From assembly GCF_019236175.1 (NCBI RefSeq), contig NZ_JAFAJM010000003.1:208510-272509 (forward strand): a stretch of 64,000 bases of DNA, in the 5' to 3' direction. The notes beneath the pieces were generated by a model. The model did no database searches. It was not told the origin of the DNA and saw only the letters and a program-made list of their open reading frames with translations. Shown here piece after piece: positions 52,395-59,881 of the stretch; position 1 is the stretch's first letter, and every line of letters begins with the position of its first letter. The stretch comes from Chryseobacterium sp. Its GTDB lineage: Bacteria; Bacteroidota; Bacteroidia; Flavobacteriales; Weeksellaceae. The translations under genes and the position numbers were made by a program.

Positions 52395-52625
52395 ATGAAA
52401 AAAATAATCATTCTTTTAGGAAGTTTTAATGTACTTTATTCTTTGTCTGCTCAGAAAGTTAAGGAAAAAGAGAAAAAACATAAAGAAGTTGAAATACAAA
52501 ATATCACCCTTACAAAGACCAAAAAAGTGGTGGAACAAAAACCTGACCGTACTATTTTTGACTTTATGCAGAAGGTAAAAGGCTACTGGAGGAAATGTAA
52601 ATGCTTCATGATAAGAATGGCGTAA
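52395..52625 (+). pseudogene. 5' remnant of an outer-membrane receptor gene
   Basis: From ATG 52395 a signal peptide (IIILLGSFNVLYSLSAQ) is followed by QNITLTKTKKVVEQKPDRTI and FDF, the usual beginning of TonB-dependent or outer-membrane beta-barrel proteins of this phylum. After FDF the frame loses sense and stops. The next bases in another frame give TGGNV-like residues, suggesting a frameshift and internal deletion. Only about 75 codons of an expected 700 or more remain. Confidence 0.6.
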
Positions 52626-52654
52626 AAAGCTGTAATATAACTAGGGATAGCAAA

Positions 52655-53395
52655 ATGAAAAAGATACTAAGGCTCGTGTTGGTTTTGTTGTTTGTATGGG
52701 GAAAAGCTCAGATGATTTTTACTGGGAAAACTACAGACGAAGAAGGGAAAAGTCAAAGTGGAATTCAGGTATACAATATGAGGACGGGGAGGAGTGTGAT
52801 GACCGATTCTGAGGGAGAATTTAAAATTGATGCCCGTACCGGAGACGAGGTGAGATGGGTGTCTTCTCACTTTATACGGATAAGTATTGTATTGACTGAT
52901 GCAGAATTTAAAAACAAATACGTCATAAAACTTAGTCCATTTGTATATGAAATTCCTGGTGTGCAGCTGGATAAAAAATCAATGAAAGAAAAGGTGGAAG
53001 CCATGCAAAAAAATATAGGCTTACCTCCATCTCCTAAAAATCCAAGAGAAAAAGCACCCATCTTGAAAGATGCGTTTGGACTCGGGGTTGGGATAGCAGG
53101 AATAAATCTGGACGCACTTTATAAAGTAATATCCGGGGATGCACGAAGAATGCGGTCTCTGTATCGTTATGAGGATGAAGAGAAAAATCTGACCTGGATC
53201 ATAAAAAGCTTGGGGGAAGATTATTTTACGAATAATAGAATTCCAAAAGATAAACGGAAGGAATTTATTCATTATGTAATGGAAAGAGAAAATCTGCAGA
53301 TTTTTATAAAAGACCGAAATAGTACAGCAATAGACTTTGTTCTTTCCCGACATGTACCGGATTTTCTAAAAGAGATCTGCAAGAAAAAGCCCTGA
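52655..53395 (+). CDS. Exported carboxypeptidase-regulatory-like domain protein
   Basis: The start is placed at ATG 52655 (MKKILRLVLVLLFVWGKAQ signal peptide), 246 residues. FTGKTTDEEGKSQSGIQVYN with VMTDSEGEFKIDARTGDEV is the CarboxypepD_reg-like beta-sandwich; the remaining C-terminal part is conserved in Bacteroidota but of unknown function. Such proteins are periplasmic or outer-membrane associated. It lies 29 bp after the receptor remnant. Confidence 0.82.
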   Translation: MKKILRLVLVLLFVWGKAQMIFTGKTTDEEGKSQSGIQVYNMRTGRSVMTDSEGEFKIDARTGDEVRWVSSHFIRISIVLTDAEFKNKYVIKLSPFVYEIPGVQLDKKSMKEKVEAMQKNIGLPPSPKNPREKAPILKDAFGLGVGIAGINLDALYKVISGDARRMRSLYRYEDEEKNLTWIIKSLGEDYFTNNRIPKDKRKEFIHYVMERENLQIFIKDRNSTAIDFVLSRHVPDFLKEICKKKP

Positions 53396-53476
53396 AGACC
53401 AATAGGATTCCTGATATATATCACAAAGAAGCAAAGGCTTTTGCTGCTATTATAATGTATTCCGATTTGGGTTTTG

Positions 53477-53737
53477 TTAATCCTTATTGTTCCCATTCAT
53501 CACTTCAATATGAAGCCAGTTGATTGCTGCCGGATGTATTCTAAAATAAGAATGATTATATTCTGAACCTGTATTTAAAGTGAATGTTCCGGGGAGAGGA
53601 TGTTCTTGCATTAAAGGAATTTTTACTTCATGATGCTCATCAATACAGATGAGGATTGTTTCAGCTTCTATTATTTTTTTTTCGCCGTTTTCTGATATTG
53701 CATAAGCTGTAAAGGGCTGTCGATCATTTTTTTTCAT
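53477..53737 (-). CDS. Small hypothetical protein, paralogue of the 53.8-kb protein
   Basis: The 86-residue soluble protein has AYAISENGEKKIIEAETILI, then HEVKIPLM and LPGTFTLNTGSEYNH. The same order (AYTISENGKR ... KKIEINLE ... FSGTFSLSTGTA) appears in the neighbour 44 bp upstream. No family recognised; likely a beta-rich single domain. No signal peptide. Confidence 0.7.
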   Translation of the reverse strand: MKKNDRQPFTAYAISENGEKKIIEAETILICIDEHHEVKIPLMQEHPLPGTFTLNTGSEYNHSYFRIHPAAINWLHIEVMNGNNKD

Positions 53738-53781
53738 GATATTTTAATTGGTTAGGGATGATTTGTATAAAATAATTAACT

Positions 53782-54078
53782 TCAGATACTATCCATATCC
53801 GAATCATGATATTGGTTTACTCCAATAAAAAGTAAATTAGCTGCTCCTGCTTCCACATAAAACATTTCATTTTTTTTCTCAGGGTTATTATTGTTTTTTC
53901 CGATAGCGGTGCCTGTAGACAATGAGAAGGTTCCGGAGAAAGGAGAGGTATCCTCATTTTCTAAATTAATTTCAATCTTCTTTGAATCGTCAAGTTCAAT
54001 AATAATTATTGGGGAGTTGAGGTATTCCCGTTTCCCGTTTTCTGATATTGTATAAGCCTTGTATATTTTTTTTTCCAT
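53782..54078 (-). CDS. Small hypothetical protein, paralogue of the 53.5-kb protein
   Basis: The 98-residue protein shows AYTISENGKREYLNSPIIII, then ELDDSKKIEINLENEDTSPF, SGTFSLSTGTAIGK and a C-terminal acidic tail. It forms a tandem duplicated pair with the next gene. First gene after promoter P12, with a leader of about 30 nt. Confidence 0.7.
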   Translation of the reverse strand: MEKKIYKAYTISENGKREYLNSPIIIIELDDSKKIEINLENEDTSPFSGTFSLSTGTAIGKNNNNPEKKNEMFYVEAGAANLLFIGVNQYHDSDMDSI

Positions 54079-54112
54079 TTTTAATAGTGGTATTTTGATT
54101 GATGTTCAACGG

Positions 54113-54182
54113 TAAAGTAAATAAATTAGAAATTAAAAAGATAGTTATATCGTGTAGAACAAAATCTAATTTTATTTAGCAT
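54113..54182 (-). promoter_or_regulatory. TTCTACA-family promoter P12 (for the paralogous small-protein pair)
   Basis: Minus strand: half-sites TGCTAAA (C-position 54179) and TTCTACA (C at 54157), 22 bp apart, then 37 bp to TTACTTTA (54113-54120), one base off the -7 consensus. Confidence 0.68.
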
Positions 54183-54260
54183 AAAAACTACGGTAATAAT
54201 ACAAGACTCTGTTTTAGGTATCAGCGAGACAGTAAAATGCAGAACACTCATTGGTTATAT

Positions 54261-54896
54261 CTACTGTAAAATACCCAAATATAGTAATGTAAGGGATAGA
54301 GTATCTATTAGACCATGAATAGCTACGTTGATCCAAATATTTTGGGTTTTATTATAAATAATTGCAAGTATAATACCCGTAATGAAAATACCAACTACTC
54401 CTGAAATCCCCTGATATGCATGAGGAATACAGAATAGCAGCGCGGTAATAGGTACAATCCATTTTGTCTTCTTTTTTAAGGTATGCTCCAGCTGGGTAAA
54501 AGCGAATGCCCTGAATAATAATTCTTCACCGAATGCAGCGCTGATCCACATATTAAATATTTTTTTTAAATATAACGGAGTATTACCTTGGAGCTCATGA
54601 AAAACAGAATAATCCGCAGATTCTCTGAAGATCCAGTCTATTGCGGGACTCAGGAGGAAAAAATCGAATAGAGAAAAAAGCAAAAATATTCCAATAATGA
54701 TTTTAAATTCTTTCCACCTTATTTTCTTAAAATTGAGTATTTTTAGGTTTCCATATTGCCAATAAGTAATAATAAATATATAGATGATAATGATACAAAA
54801 TGTATAGGGAAATTTGGTGACATGGCCATATATCAATAAAAACGGAAGGAGTAAAAGCAAGAATGCACTCACCCTGCTTTGTAATAAATTTTTCAT
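54261..54896 (-). CDS. CPBP-family intramembrane metalloprotease
   Basis: The 211-residue multi-helix protein carries the three CPBP (Abi) motifs: GEELLFRAFAF (EExxxR), PHAYQGISG (His) and INVAIHGLIDTLS (HxxxD). Family members cleave membrane or prenylated substrates and can process or give immunity to small peptides. Transcription probably starts at P13, 185 bp upstream, and must pass a strong terminator. Divergent from the menA fragment. Confidence 0.9.
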   Translation of the reverse strand: MKNLLQSRVSAFLLLLLPFLLIYGHVTKFPYTFCIIIIYIFIITYWQYGNLKILNFKKIRWKEFKIIIGIFLLFSLFDFFLLSPAIDWIFRESADYSVFHELQGNTPLYLKKIFNMWISAAFGEELLFRAFAFTQLEHTLKKKTKWIVPITALLFCIPHAYQGISGVVGIFITGIILAIIYNKTQNIWINVAIHGLIDTLSLTLLYLGILQ

Positions 54897-55001
54897 TTTT
54901 TTTGTATTGATTATTAATTAAGTGTACTGATTTGCAGTTGATTAACTAGGTTTGTGTTTAATGTTTTAAATAATAAGGATAAAAATATTTAAAGAGCATT
55001 A

Positions 55002-55081
55002 TAAAAAGCTTACTGTAAAGTCACTTTACAGTAAGCTCAGGCAATTGGTCTTAGACCAAAACAACTAATATGATATGAAGT
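55002..55081 (-). ncRNA. Terminated leader or small RNA from P13
   Basis: On the minus strand, about 45 nt after the predicted start, AGCTTACTGTAAAG and its exact complement (55007-55037) form a 14-bp perfect stem with a three-base loop, followed by TTTTT. No ATG inside. The CPBP gene starts about 105 bp later. Confidence 0.65.
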
Positions 55082-55085
55082 ATAA

Positions 55086-55155
55086 TAAAGGTATCACTAT
55101 ATTATCAATTTGAGGAAATGAGTATCGTAGAATAAAAACGATAATTATTGTCAAA
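55086..55155 (-). promoter_or_regulatory. TTCTACA-family promoter P13 (55.08-kb RNA and CPBP gene)
   Basis: Minus strand: half-sites TTTGACA (C-position 55153) and TTCTACG (C at 55130), 23 bp apart, then 37 bp to -7 box TACCTTTA (55086-55093). Confidence 0.82.
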
Positions 55156-55175
55156 GTTTTTAGTATAAAAAAGCA

Positions 55176-55811
55176 GTGGTTCTTTGTACGATACTATCCT
55201 TTGTCATGACCACAGTTCTTATGTACAGAACCTTTCTTCCGACTGATACTTATAGCTTTTTTGTTTCAATGCTTATAGGAGTGTTGAGCATATGGGCGGC
55301 GATCGCTTATTCCGTGGGTAAAAATGCCTATGGATATAAAGGAATCGGAGATATTTTTGTATTTATCTTTTTTGGGATAGTTTCTGTATGCGGAAGCTAT
55401 TTTTTATTTGTACAATCGTTTAGCGCATATATATTGCTTCCCGGAGCAGCGATAGGTATGCTGAGTATGGCTGTTCTTAACCTTAATAATATGAGAGATA
55501 TCAAAAGCGATAGAATGGCTGGTAAACTTAGTATTGCCCTGAGAATGGGACTTGAAAACGCGATGAAATATGAAATGGTACTTCTGCATATTCCCATTAT
55601 TCTGCTTATTATATTTTTGTTTAGAAATGGTTTTTTCAGAGGCGGAAATTATTATTCGTTTTTTATACTGTTATTCATTATTCCCATTGGAAGACTGGGC
55701 TACCAGATAAGATCGGTGGAAAAACCTGCTGATTTGGATCAGAATCTGAAAAAGGTAGGAATAATTACCTTTTTAATCAGTGTCGTGATGGCAGTTTGTA
55801 TTAATCTGTAG
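55176..55811 (+). pseudogene. menA: 5'-truncated menA-like prenyltransferase
   Basis: The 211 codons match the C-terminal two-thirds of MenA-type UbiA prenyltransferases (1,4-dihydroxy-2-naphthoate polyprenyltransferase, menaquinone synthesis): repeated helices, SVGKNAYGYKGIGDIFVFIF and LNLNNMRDIKSDRMAGKLSI, the second Asp-rich motif. The N-terminal third with the first NDxxD motif is missing. The frame closes at a TAG at 55161, and promoter P13 of the opposite strand occupies the place where the gene should begin. The remaining frame starts at GTG, not ATG. Probably inactive; an intact copy should exist elsewhere. Confidence 0.7.
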
Positions 55812-55834
55812 TATTTTTACCGGTACAATATAAA

Positions 55835-55864
55835 AACTGCCTTAGCATGAAGGCAGTTATTTTT
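55835..55864 (+). terminator. Intrinsic terminator after the menA remnant
   Basis: Perfect arms AACTGCCTT and AAGGCAGTT around six bases, followed by ATTTTTT. Confidence 0.85.
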
Positions 55865-55888
55865 TCAGTGTGATAACTTATCTAGTAG

Positions 55889-56140
55889 TCATCGTTTATA
55901 AGGGTGATTATAGTTATTGTAAGTAGGGCTTTTAATGTTTCTGTTATTATCAAATTCATTTTCTTTTTGATGGAGTTCATTTACGTTTTTTTGAAAATCA
56001 TTCTGATCGTAATGTAATGATGGTTTGTAAGGATTATATTTATCAGGACTTGCTATGGCTTCACAGTTTACCATCAGCAAAAGCAACAACAGAAGCCCTA
56101 TTGTTTTTGCTCTTTTTTTTATTATCGTGTTTAATTTCAT
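55889..56140 (-). CDS. Small exported lipoprotein-like protein
   Basis: The 83-residue protein has a hydrophobic signal with a lipobox-like LLLMVNC, followed by a polar Asn/Tyr-rich tail (KEFDNNRN-like, NYNHPYKR). No domain recognised. Lies 37 bp after the cytochrome b gene and may be the last gene of that operon. Confidence 0.6.
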   Translation of the reverse strand: MKLNTIIKKRAKTIGLLLLLLLMVNCEAIASPDKYNPYKPSLHYDQNDFQKNVNELHQKENEFDNNRNIKSPTYNNYNHPYKR

Positions 56141-56177
56141 CTCCTGTTTTTTTTAAAGATCATTGTTAAAATAATAC

Positions 56178-56735
56178 TCAATTTTTGTTTCTATTCTCTG
56201 ACCGCGGGCCTGTTATAAGACTGGTAAGTAACCCATCTTTGTGGATGAATGCATGGAGTAAAGCCATGGTCAGGTGGCCTGTTACGACCAAAAATAAGCT
56301 CCAGGCAAGTATACTGTGGAGGCAGCGTAAAATAGCATACCATTCCGGATCTTGCGGTAGTATTGGCGGCAGTATTATTCCCATGAATAATTTAACCGGA
56401 TAATTTCCTGCTGAAAGCATTCCCCATCCGGTAAGCGGAAGGAAAAAGATCAGTATATAGATCAGCCAATGGGTAAGGTTAGCCAGAATGCGTTGCCATA
56501 AAGGCATGAATACAGGTAAAGGCGGATGTGGATTGAAAATTCTATTGCTAACTCTGATTATGAGTAATAATAAAATTACCAAACCAATCGGTTTATGTAA
56601 ATCCAGTAACCAGGGACGGTTACTGATAGTAGTTACCATCGAAACGCCTATAAACAGCATAAAAAATATAAGACAGGCCATGAGCCAGTGCAGTAAACGG
56701 GCAATTATATTGAAATGAGGTGCTTTCTTTTTCAT
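56178..56735 (-). CDS. Cytochrome b561-family (CybB-like) membrane protein
   Basis: The 185-residue protein has four helices with haem-ligand histidines in FNIIARLLHWLMACLIFFML, WLLDLHKPIGLVILLLLI, LHSILAWSLFLVVTGHLTMA and further on. Members bind two b-type haems and pass electrons from quinol or superoxide. Its start overlaps the upstream peroxidase stop by 4 bp (ATGA), so translation is coupled. It probably supplies electrons to that peroxidase. Confidence 0.9.
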   Translation of the reverse strand: MKKKAPHFNIIARLLHWLMACLIFFMLFIGVSMVTTISNRPWLLDLHKPIGLVILLLLIIRVSNRIFNPHPPLPVFMPLWQRILANLTHWLIYILIFFLPLTGWGMLSAGNYPVKLFMGIILPPILPQDPEWYAILRCLHSILAWSLFLVVTGHLTMALLHAFIHKDGLLTSLITGPRSENRNKN

Positions 56736-57829
56736 TTTTTACTTTTTTTACCTACCGCTTCAGGCGCTTTTCCTGTAGCAATTTCATGCATGCGGGCATT
56801 ATATGAATGTGAGTATACTCCGGACCTTGCTGCCAGTACAGGATCATCCGAGACTTCTATTCCTGTCGGTAGAATAGTTGGATCATAATTAATATCTCTG
56901 CATGGGCCTGTGGCTTGGTCAGAAGCTCCGGTTATTTCAAGGGTTCCTATTTTTACTTGTTTACGATTTGCAGGCCATGGCTGTGACGGATCATTAATAG
57001 GATCATTAGGATTTGCAATGGTTACTATCATATCCCAATAGAGAGGACCTGATTTCAGCCGTTTCAACAGATCTTCACTTAAGAAATCTGAGTCTTTGGC
57101 ACTTCTCTGTTTTTCTGATAATTGATGTCTGAGGATATGAGGCTTCATACACCAACGTACATAGCTGGACTTTCCATCATCGGAAATAAAGCGAAATGCA
57201 TTGATTCCATTGAATTCCATATCACTATAACTGTCAGGCCAGGGAGCCTGAGCTGCCCATTTGTCAAATTTTATGGTTTCAGGGTGTTTTTTATAAAAAA
57301 GAGCTATTTTTTCAGGATCAGGTTTACCGGTTTTAGGATCCGGACGGTTGGCCACCATATTATCATAAAAACCTGCCGGAGTTGCTACATGAAAAAAAGG
57401 AACGCTATTCATTGCCATACGCCATTCCTGATTATCATCTGTTTTCAATAAAAGAGCCATACTGGTTAGCTTAGCCGTTTTATCTGATATATGTGGGTCC
57501 CCGGCTGCGATTGCAAATCGCCCTATTACAGCAACTGTTTTTTGGCTGAATACCCTTGCTTTAGATAGTTTTGAAGCTTTAATTTCAGGATGAAAAATTC
57601 CTGTAAAGCAGATTCCTTTTCCATGAGCTCTTCTAAATCCTGGCGGAAATGGGGTAATAGCGTGATCAAACTGGTTAAACATCTGTTTTGAAGTCAACCG
57701 CCCAAAGTTAATCCAACCTGCAGTCCATGCAAATAAAATTGCCATAATCAAAGGAAGTGTCAAAATACCGATAATAGATAACCAAATTTTTTTTTTCCCG
57801 AGCCATTCCCAGACTTTGTTTTTTTTCAT
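56732..57829 (-). CDS. Catalase-family peroxidase (SrpA/YcaT-like), membrane anchored
   Basis: The 365-residue protein has an N-terminal membrane helix (WLSIIGILTLPLIMAILFAW). The compact catalase fold shows the distal His in FRRAHGKGICFTGIFHP, then TVAVIGRFAIAAGDPHISD and the proximal Tyr region AARSGVYSHSY. At this length it lacks the extra domains of true catalases, matching the catalase-related peroxidases, which mainly do peroxidase chemistry. The helix and the overlapping cytochrome b gene suggest a periplasmic peroxidase reduced from the membrane quinone pool. Confidence 0.9.
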   Translation of the reverse strand: MKKNKVWEWLGKKKIWLSIIGILTLPLIMAILFAWTAGWINFGRLTSKQMFNQFDHAITPFPPGFRRAHGKGICFTGIFHPEIKASKLSKARVFSQKTVAVIGRFAIAAGDPHISDKTAKLTSMALLLKTDDNQEWRMAMNSVPFFHVATPAGFYDNMVANRPDPKTGKPDPEKIALFYKKHPETIKFDKWAAQAPWPDSYSDMEFNGINAFRFISDDGKSSYVRWCMKPHILRHQLSEKQRSAKDSDFLSEDLLKRLKSGPLYWDMIVTIANPNDPINDPSQPWPANRKQVKIGTLEITGASDQATGPCRDINYDPTILPTGIEVSDDPVLAARSGVYSHSYNARMHEIATGKAPEAVGKKSKK

Positions 57830-57973
57830 ATTTTAAAATTTTTCAGACGGAAGTATATTCTTAAAAGGTCAAACCTGTTGAGTTGCATACATATATTTGT
57901 TTGAAACTTGCGATACAACCAATTATAATACTACTAAACCTAAATCATTGTTTTATGAAATTATGAAGCTGTA

Positions 57974-59116
57974 TTATTTTTTAAACGCTTTAATTTCCTT
58001 AGCCTGCTGATCAATTATCAGTTTCATCTCCTTAATGCTTTTTTCATGAGACCGGATTATGGCCTGCTGATCCTGAATAGCTTTCACCAGGACCGGAATA
58101 AGCTTGGTATAATCAACTGCTTTATAGGCATCTTTATCCTTTGCTGTGGTAACGATTTCCGGAACTACTTTTTCGATTTCCTGGGCTATAAACCCAATCA
58201 CCGGTTTGGTATTGCTGCCATCTTTCAGATCATAAGAAACAGACCTGATTTTCATCACATCATTGATTCCGTAGGTTAGGTTGTTGATGTTTTTCTTTAA
58301 ACGGATATCAGACATCGTATCAAAGACATAGGAATAAACATGAGCAAATCCACTTGTTGTACTTCCAATAGCATATGTGTTGTTTTGTCTTGGATAAAAA
58401 TATTGGCCATCCATATACATAGTAGGACTGTCAGCCACAAGAAAAGCAAGTTTAGTATTAGAGGCTGCTCCAATGAGTATACTGGCTCCATAAGGATAAC
58501 CAGATGCAGCTGACATAAACTTTGATTTAACACCTTCTTTGCTTTCTGCCTGTAATCCTACATAATCAGTAGTGACGTTATTTGCATCAAATCCTGATCC
58601 GGCAGAATAGACCGTATTCCATCTATTTGAATTATTACCTAAGCTTGTCTGGTTGGTCCCGTTAGGAGAAATAGAAGTATTGTTTAAATAGGCAATAGGG
58701 GAGTTATTATAGATAAATTGTAAAGGATCGGCTGTATTTGTCCCTATATATCCTCCTTTCTGAAATGCTTTAGGATCATTGGGATTTCCTACTACCGCCT
58801 GTATAGTCATTTCAGTTCCGTTATTACTCTTTAATCGCAGGTAAGAGCCATAAGAACTCTGAGAATTAATGACATTCACATTTCCGTTCACTTCCAGTTT
58901 TTCTCCCGGAGACAAGGTTCCTATTCCGGTTGTACCATTGGGTTTGACAACAAAGTCATTAAGCTGCTGCACTGCTGTGGGTACGCCTGTAGTGGCATTG
59001 TCTTTTCCTCCGTCCACATGAAAAGATCCCTGTGGATTGGATGTATGGACCCCTACCTGAGCAATCACAAATTGTGTATTCATAAGAAGACCCAGTAAAT
59101 ATATATTTTTTTTCAT
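57974..59116 (-). CDS. Exported tail-fibre-like protein with S74 chaperone domain
   Basis: The 380-residue protein has a signal peptide ending TQFVIAQ, then VGVHTSNPQGSFHVDGGKDN, the same type of opening as the GIN family. A beta-rich middle follows, then a C-terminal peptidase S74/intramolecular chaperone domain (MSDIRLKKNINNLTYGINDV, GFIAQEIEKVVPEIV, AVDYTKLIPVLVKAIQD) and a coiled-coil end. S74 domains self-cleave after helping trimer assembly; the Ser-Asp pair SDIRLKKNI is present. Likely a trimeric surface fibre. Expressed from promoter P14. Confidence 0.88.
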   Translation of the reverse strand: MKKNIYLLGLLMNTQFVIAQVGVHTSNPQGSFHVDGGKDNATTGVPTAVQQLNDFVVKPNGTTGIGTLSPGEKLEVNGNVNVINSQSSYGSYLRLKSNNGTEMTIQAVVGNPNDPKAFQKGGYIGTNTADPLQFIYNNSPIAYLNNTSISPNGTNQTSLGNNSNRWNTVYSAGSGFDANNVTTDYVGLQAESKEGVKSKFMSAASGYPYGASILIGAASNTKLAFLVADSPTMYMDGQYFYPRQNNTYAIGSTTSGFAHVYSYVFDTMSDIRLKKNINNLTYGINDVMKIRSVSYDLKDGSNTKPVIGFIAQEIEKVVPEIVTTAKDKDAYKAVDYTKLIPVLVKAIQDQQAIIRSHEKSIKEMKLIIDQQAKEIKAFKK

Positions 59117-59180
59117 TGTTTGTGAATTAAATTAATATAGAATACAGTTTATTGCAATTCTTTAAATTACAATCTATGCC

Positions 59181-59251
59181 CAAAGTTAAATAAATAAATC
59201 GCTGTTAATTAATGTGTTGCAGTAGTATTAAGTTGCTATTTAATGTAGAAT
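59181..59251 (-). promoter_or_regulatory. TTCTACA-family promoter P14 (for the S74-tailed protein)
   Basis: Minus strand: half-sites TTCTACA and TACTACT with C residues at 59248 and 59225 (23 bp apart), then 37 bp to perfect -7 box TAACTTTG (59181-59188). Leader about 60 nt. Confidence 0.8.
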
Positions 59252-59881
59252 TAAAACTACTTTTGTCTGGGTGTTATTCGATTCGTTGGTGTTGGCCTAT
59301 ACTAGATCAGGTATTTATTATTGATCGTCTATGTCTTTATCTATCCTGAATAGTCTGGTTGTAATCAAACCATCTTTTGATTTCCTGCCACTCTAAAATT
59401 ATTATTGATCAGCTATTTGAGGATTTGCAATAAAAATATACTCTTGCAACTGACAACATACCATCATACCGCATCTGTATGTTGTTTATGTAAAAACCAA
59501 TTAAACCATGAAAATGAACAAAACTACACTGTACTTATTGTCCTAATTCATCATCACTCATTGCTTCCAATAATTTAAAACAATAGTAAACTCTTAGCAT
59601 TTCTCTGGAATAACCAGTCGTATTAATCTATATGATTGATCAGATTATTTCTTCATATTATATGAAATGAATACGGGTTATGAACATATACCGGGTATTC
59701 TGCAATCGGTTCAGAAAAAAAACGCTCCGTTGATTTGGGCTGGATATGCTGTTGTATGAGAGTGATGATACTGCATGATCTGATCAGCTAATATACTTTC
59801 ATAATCAATGTGTATGATCCTTTACAACAACAGCTACAATTTCTTTAGTGTTGAAATCTTTCAGAATAGCGTCACTTATCT
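59252..59881. other. Interval with possible gene remnants
   Basis: About 630 bp without an intact gene. On the plus strand near 59509 a signal-peptide-like start (MKMNKTTLYLLS) stops after 12 codons. On the minus strand 59805-59880 reads SDAILKDFNTKEIVAVVVKD and ends HTH with no ATG, which looks like the tail of a lost gene. Confidence 0.4.
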
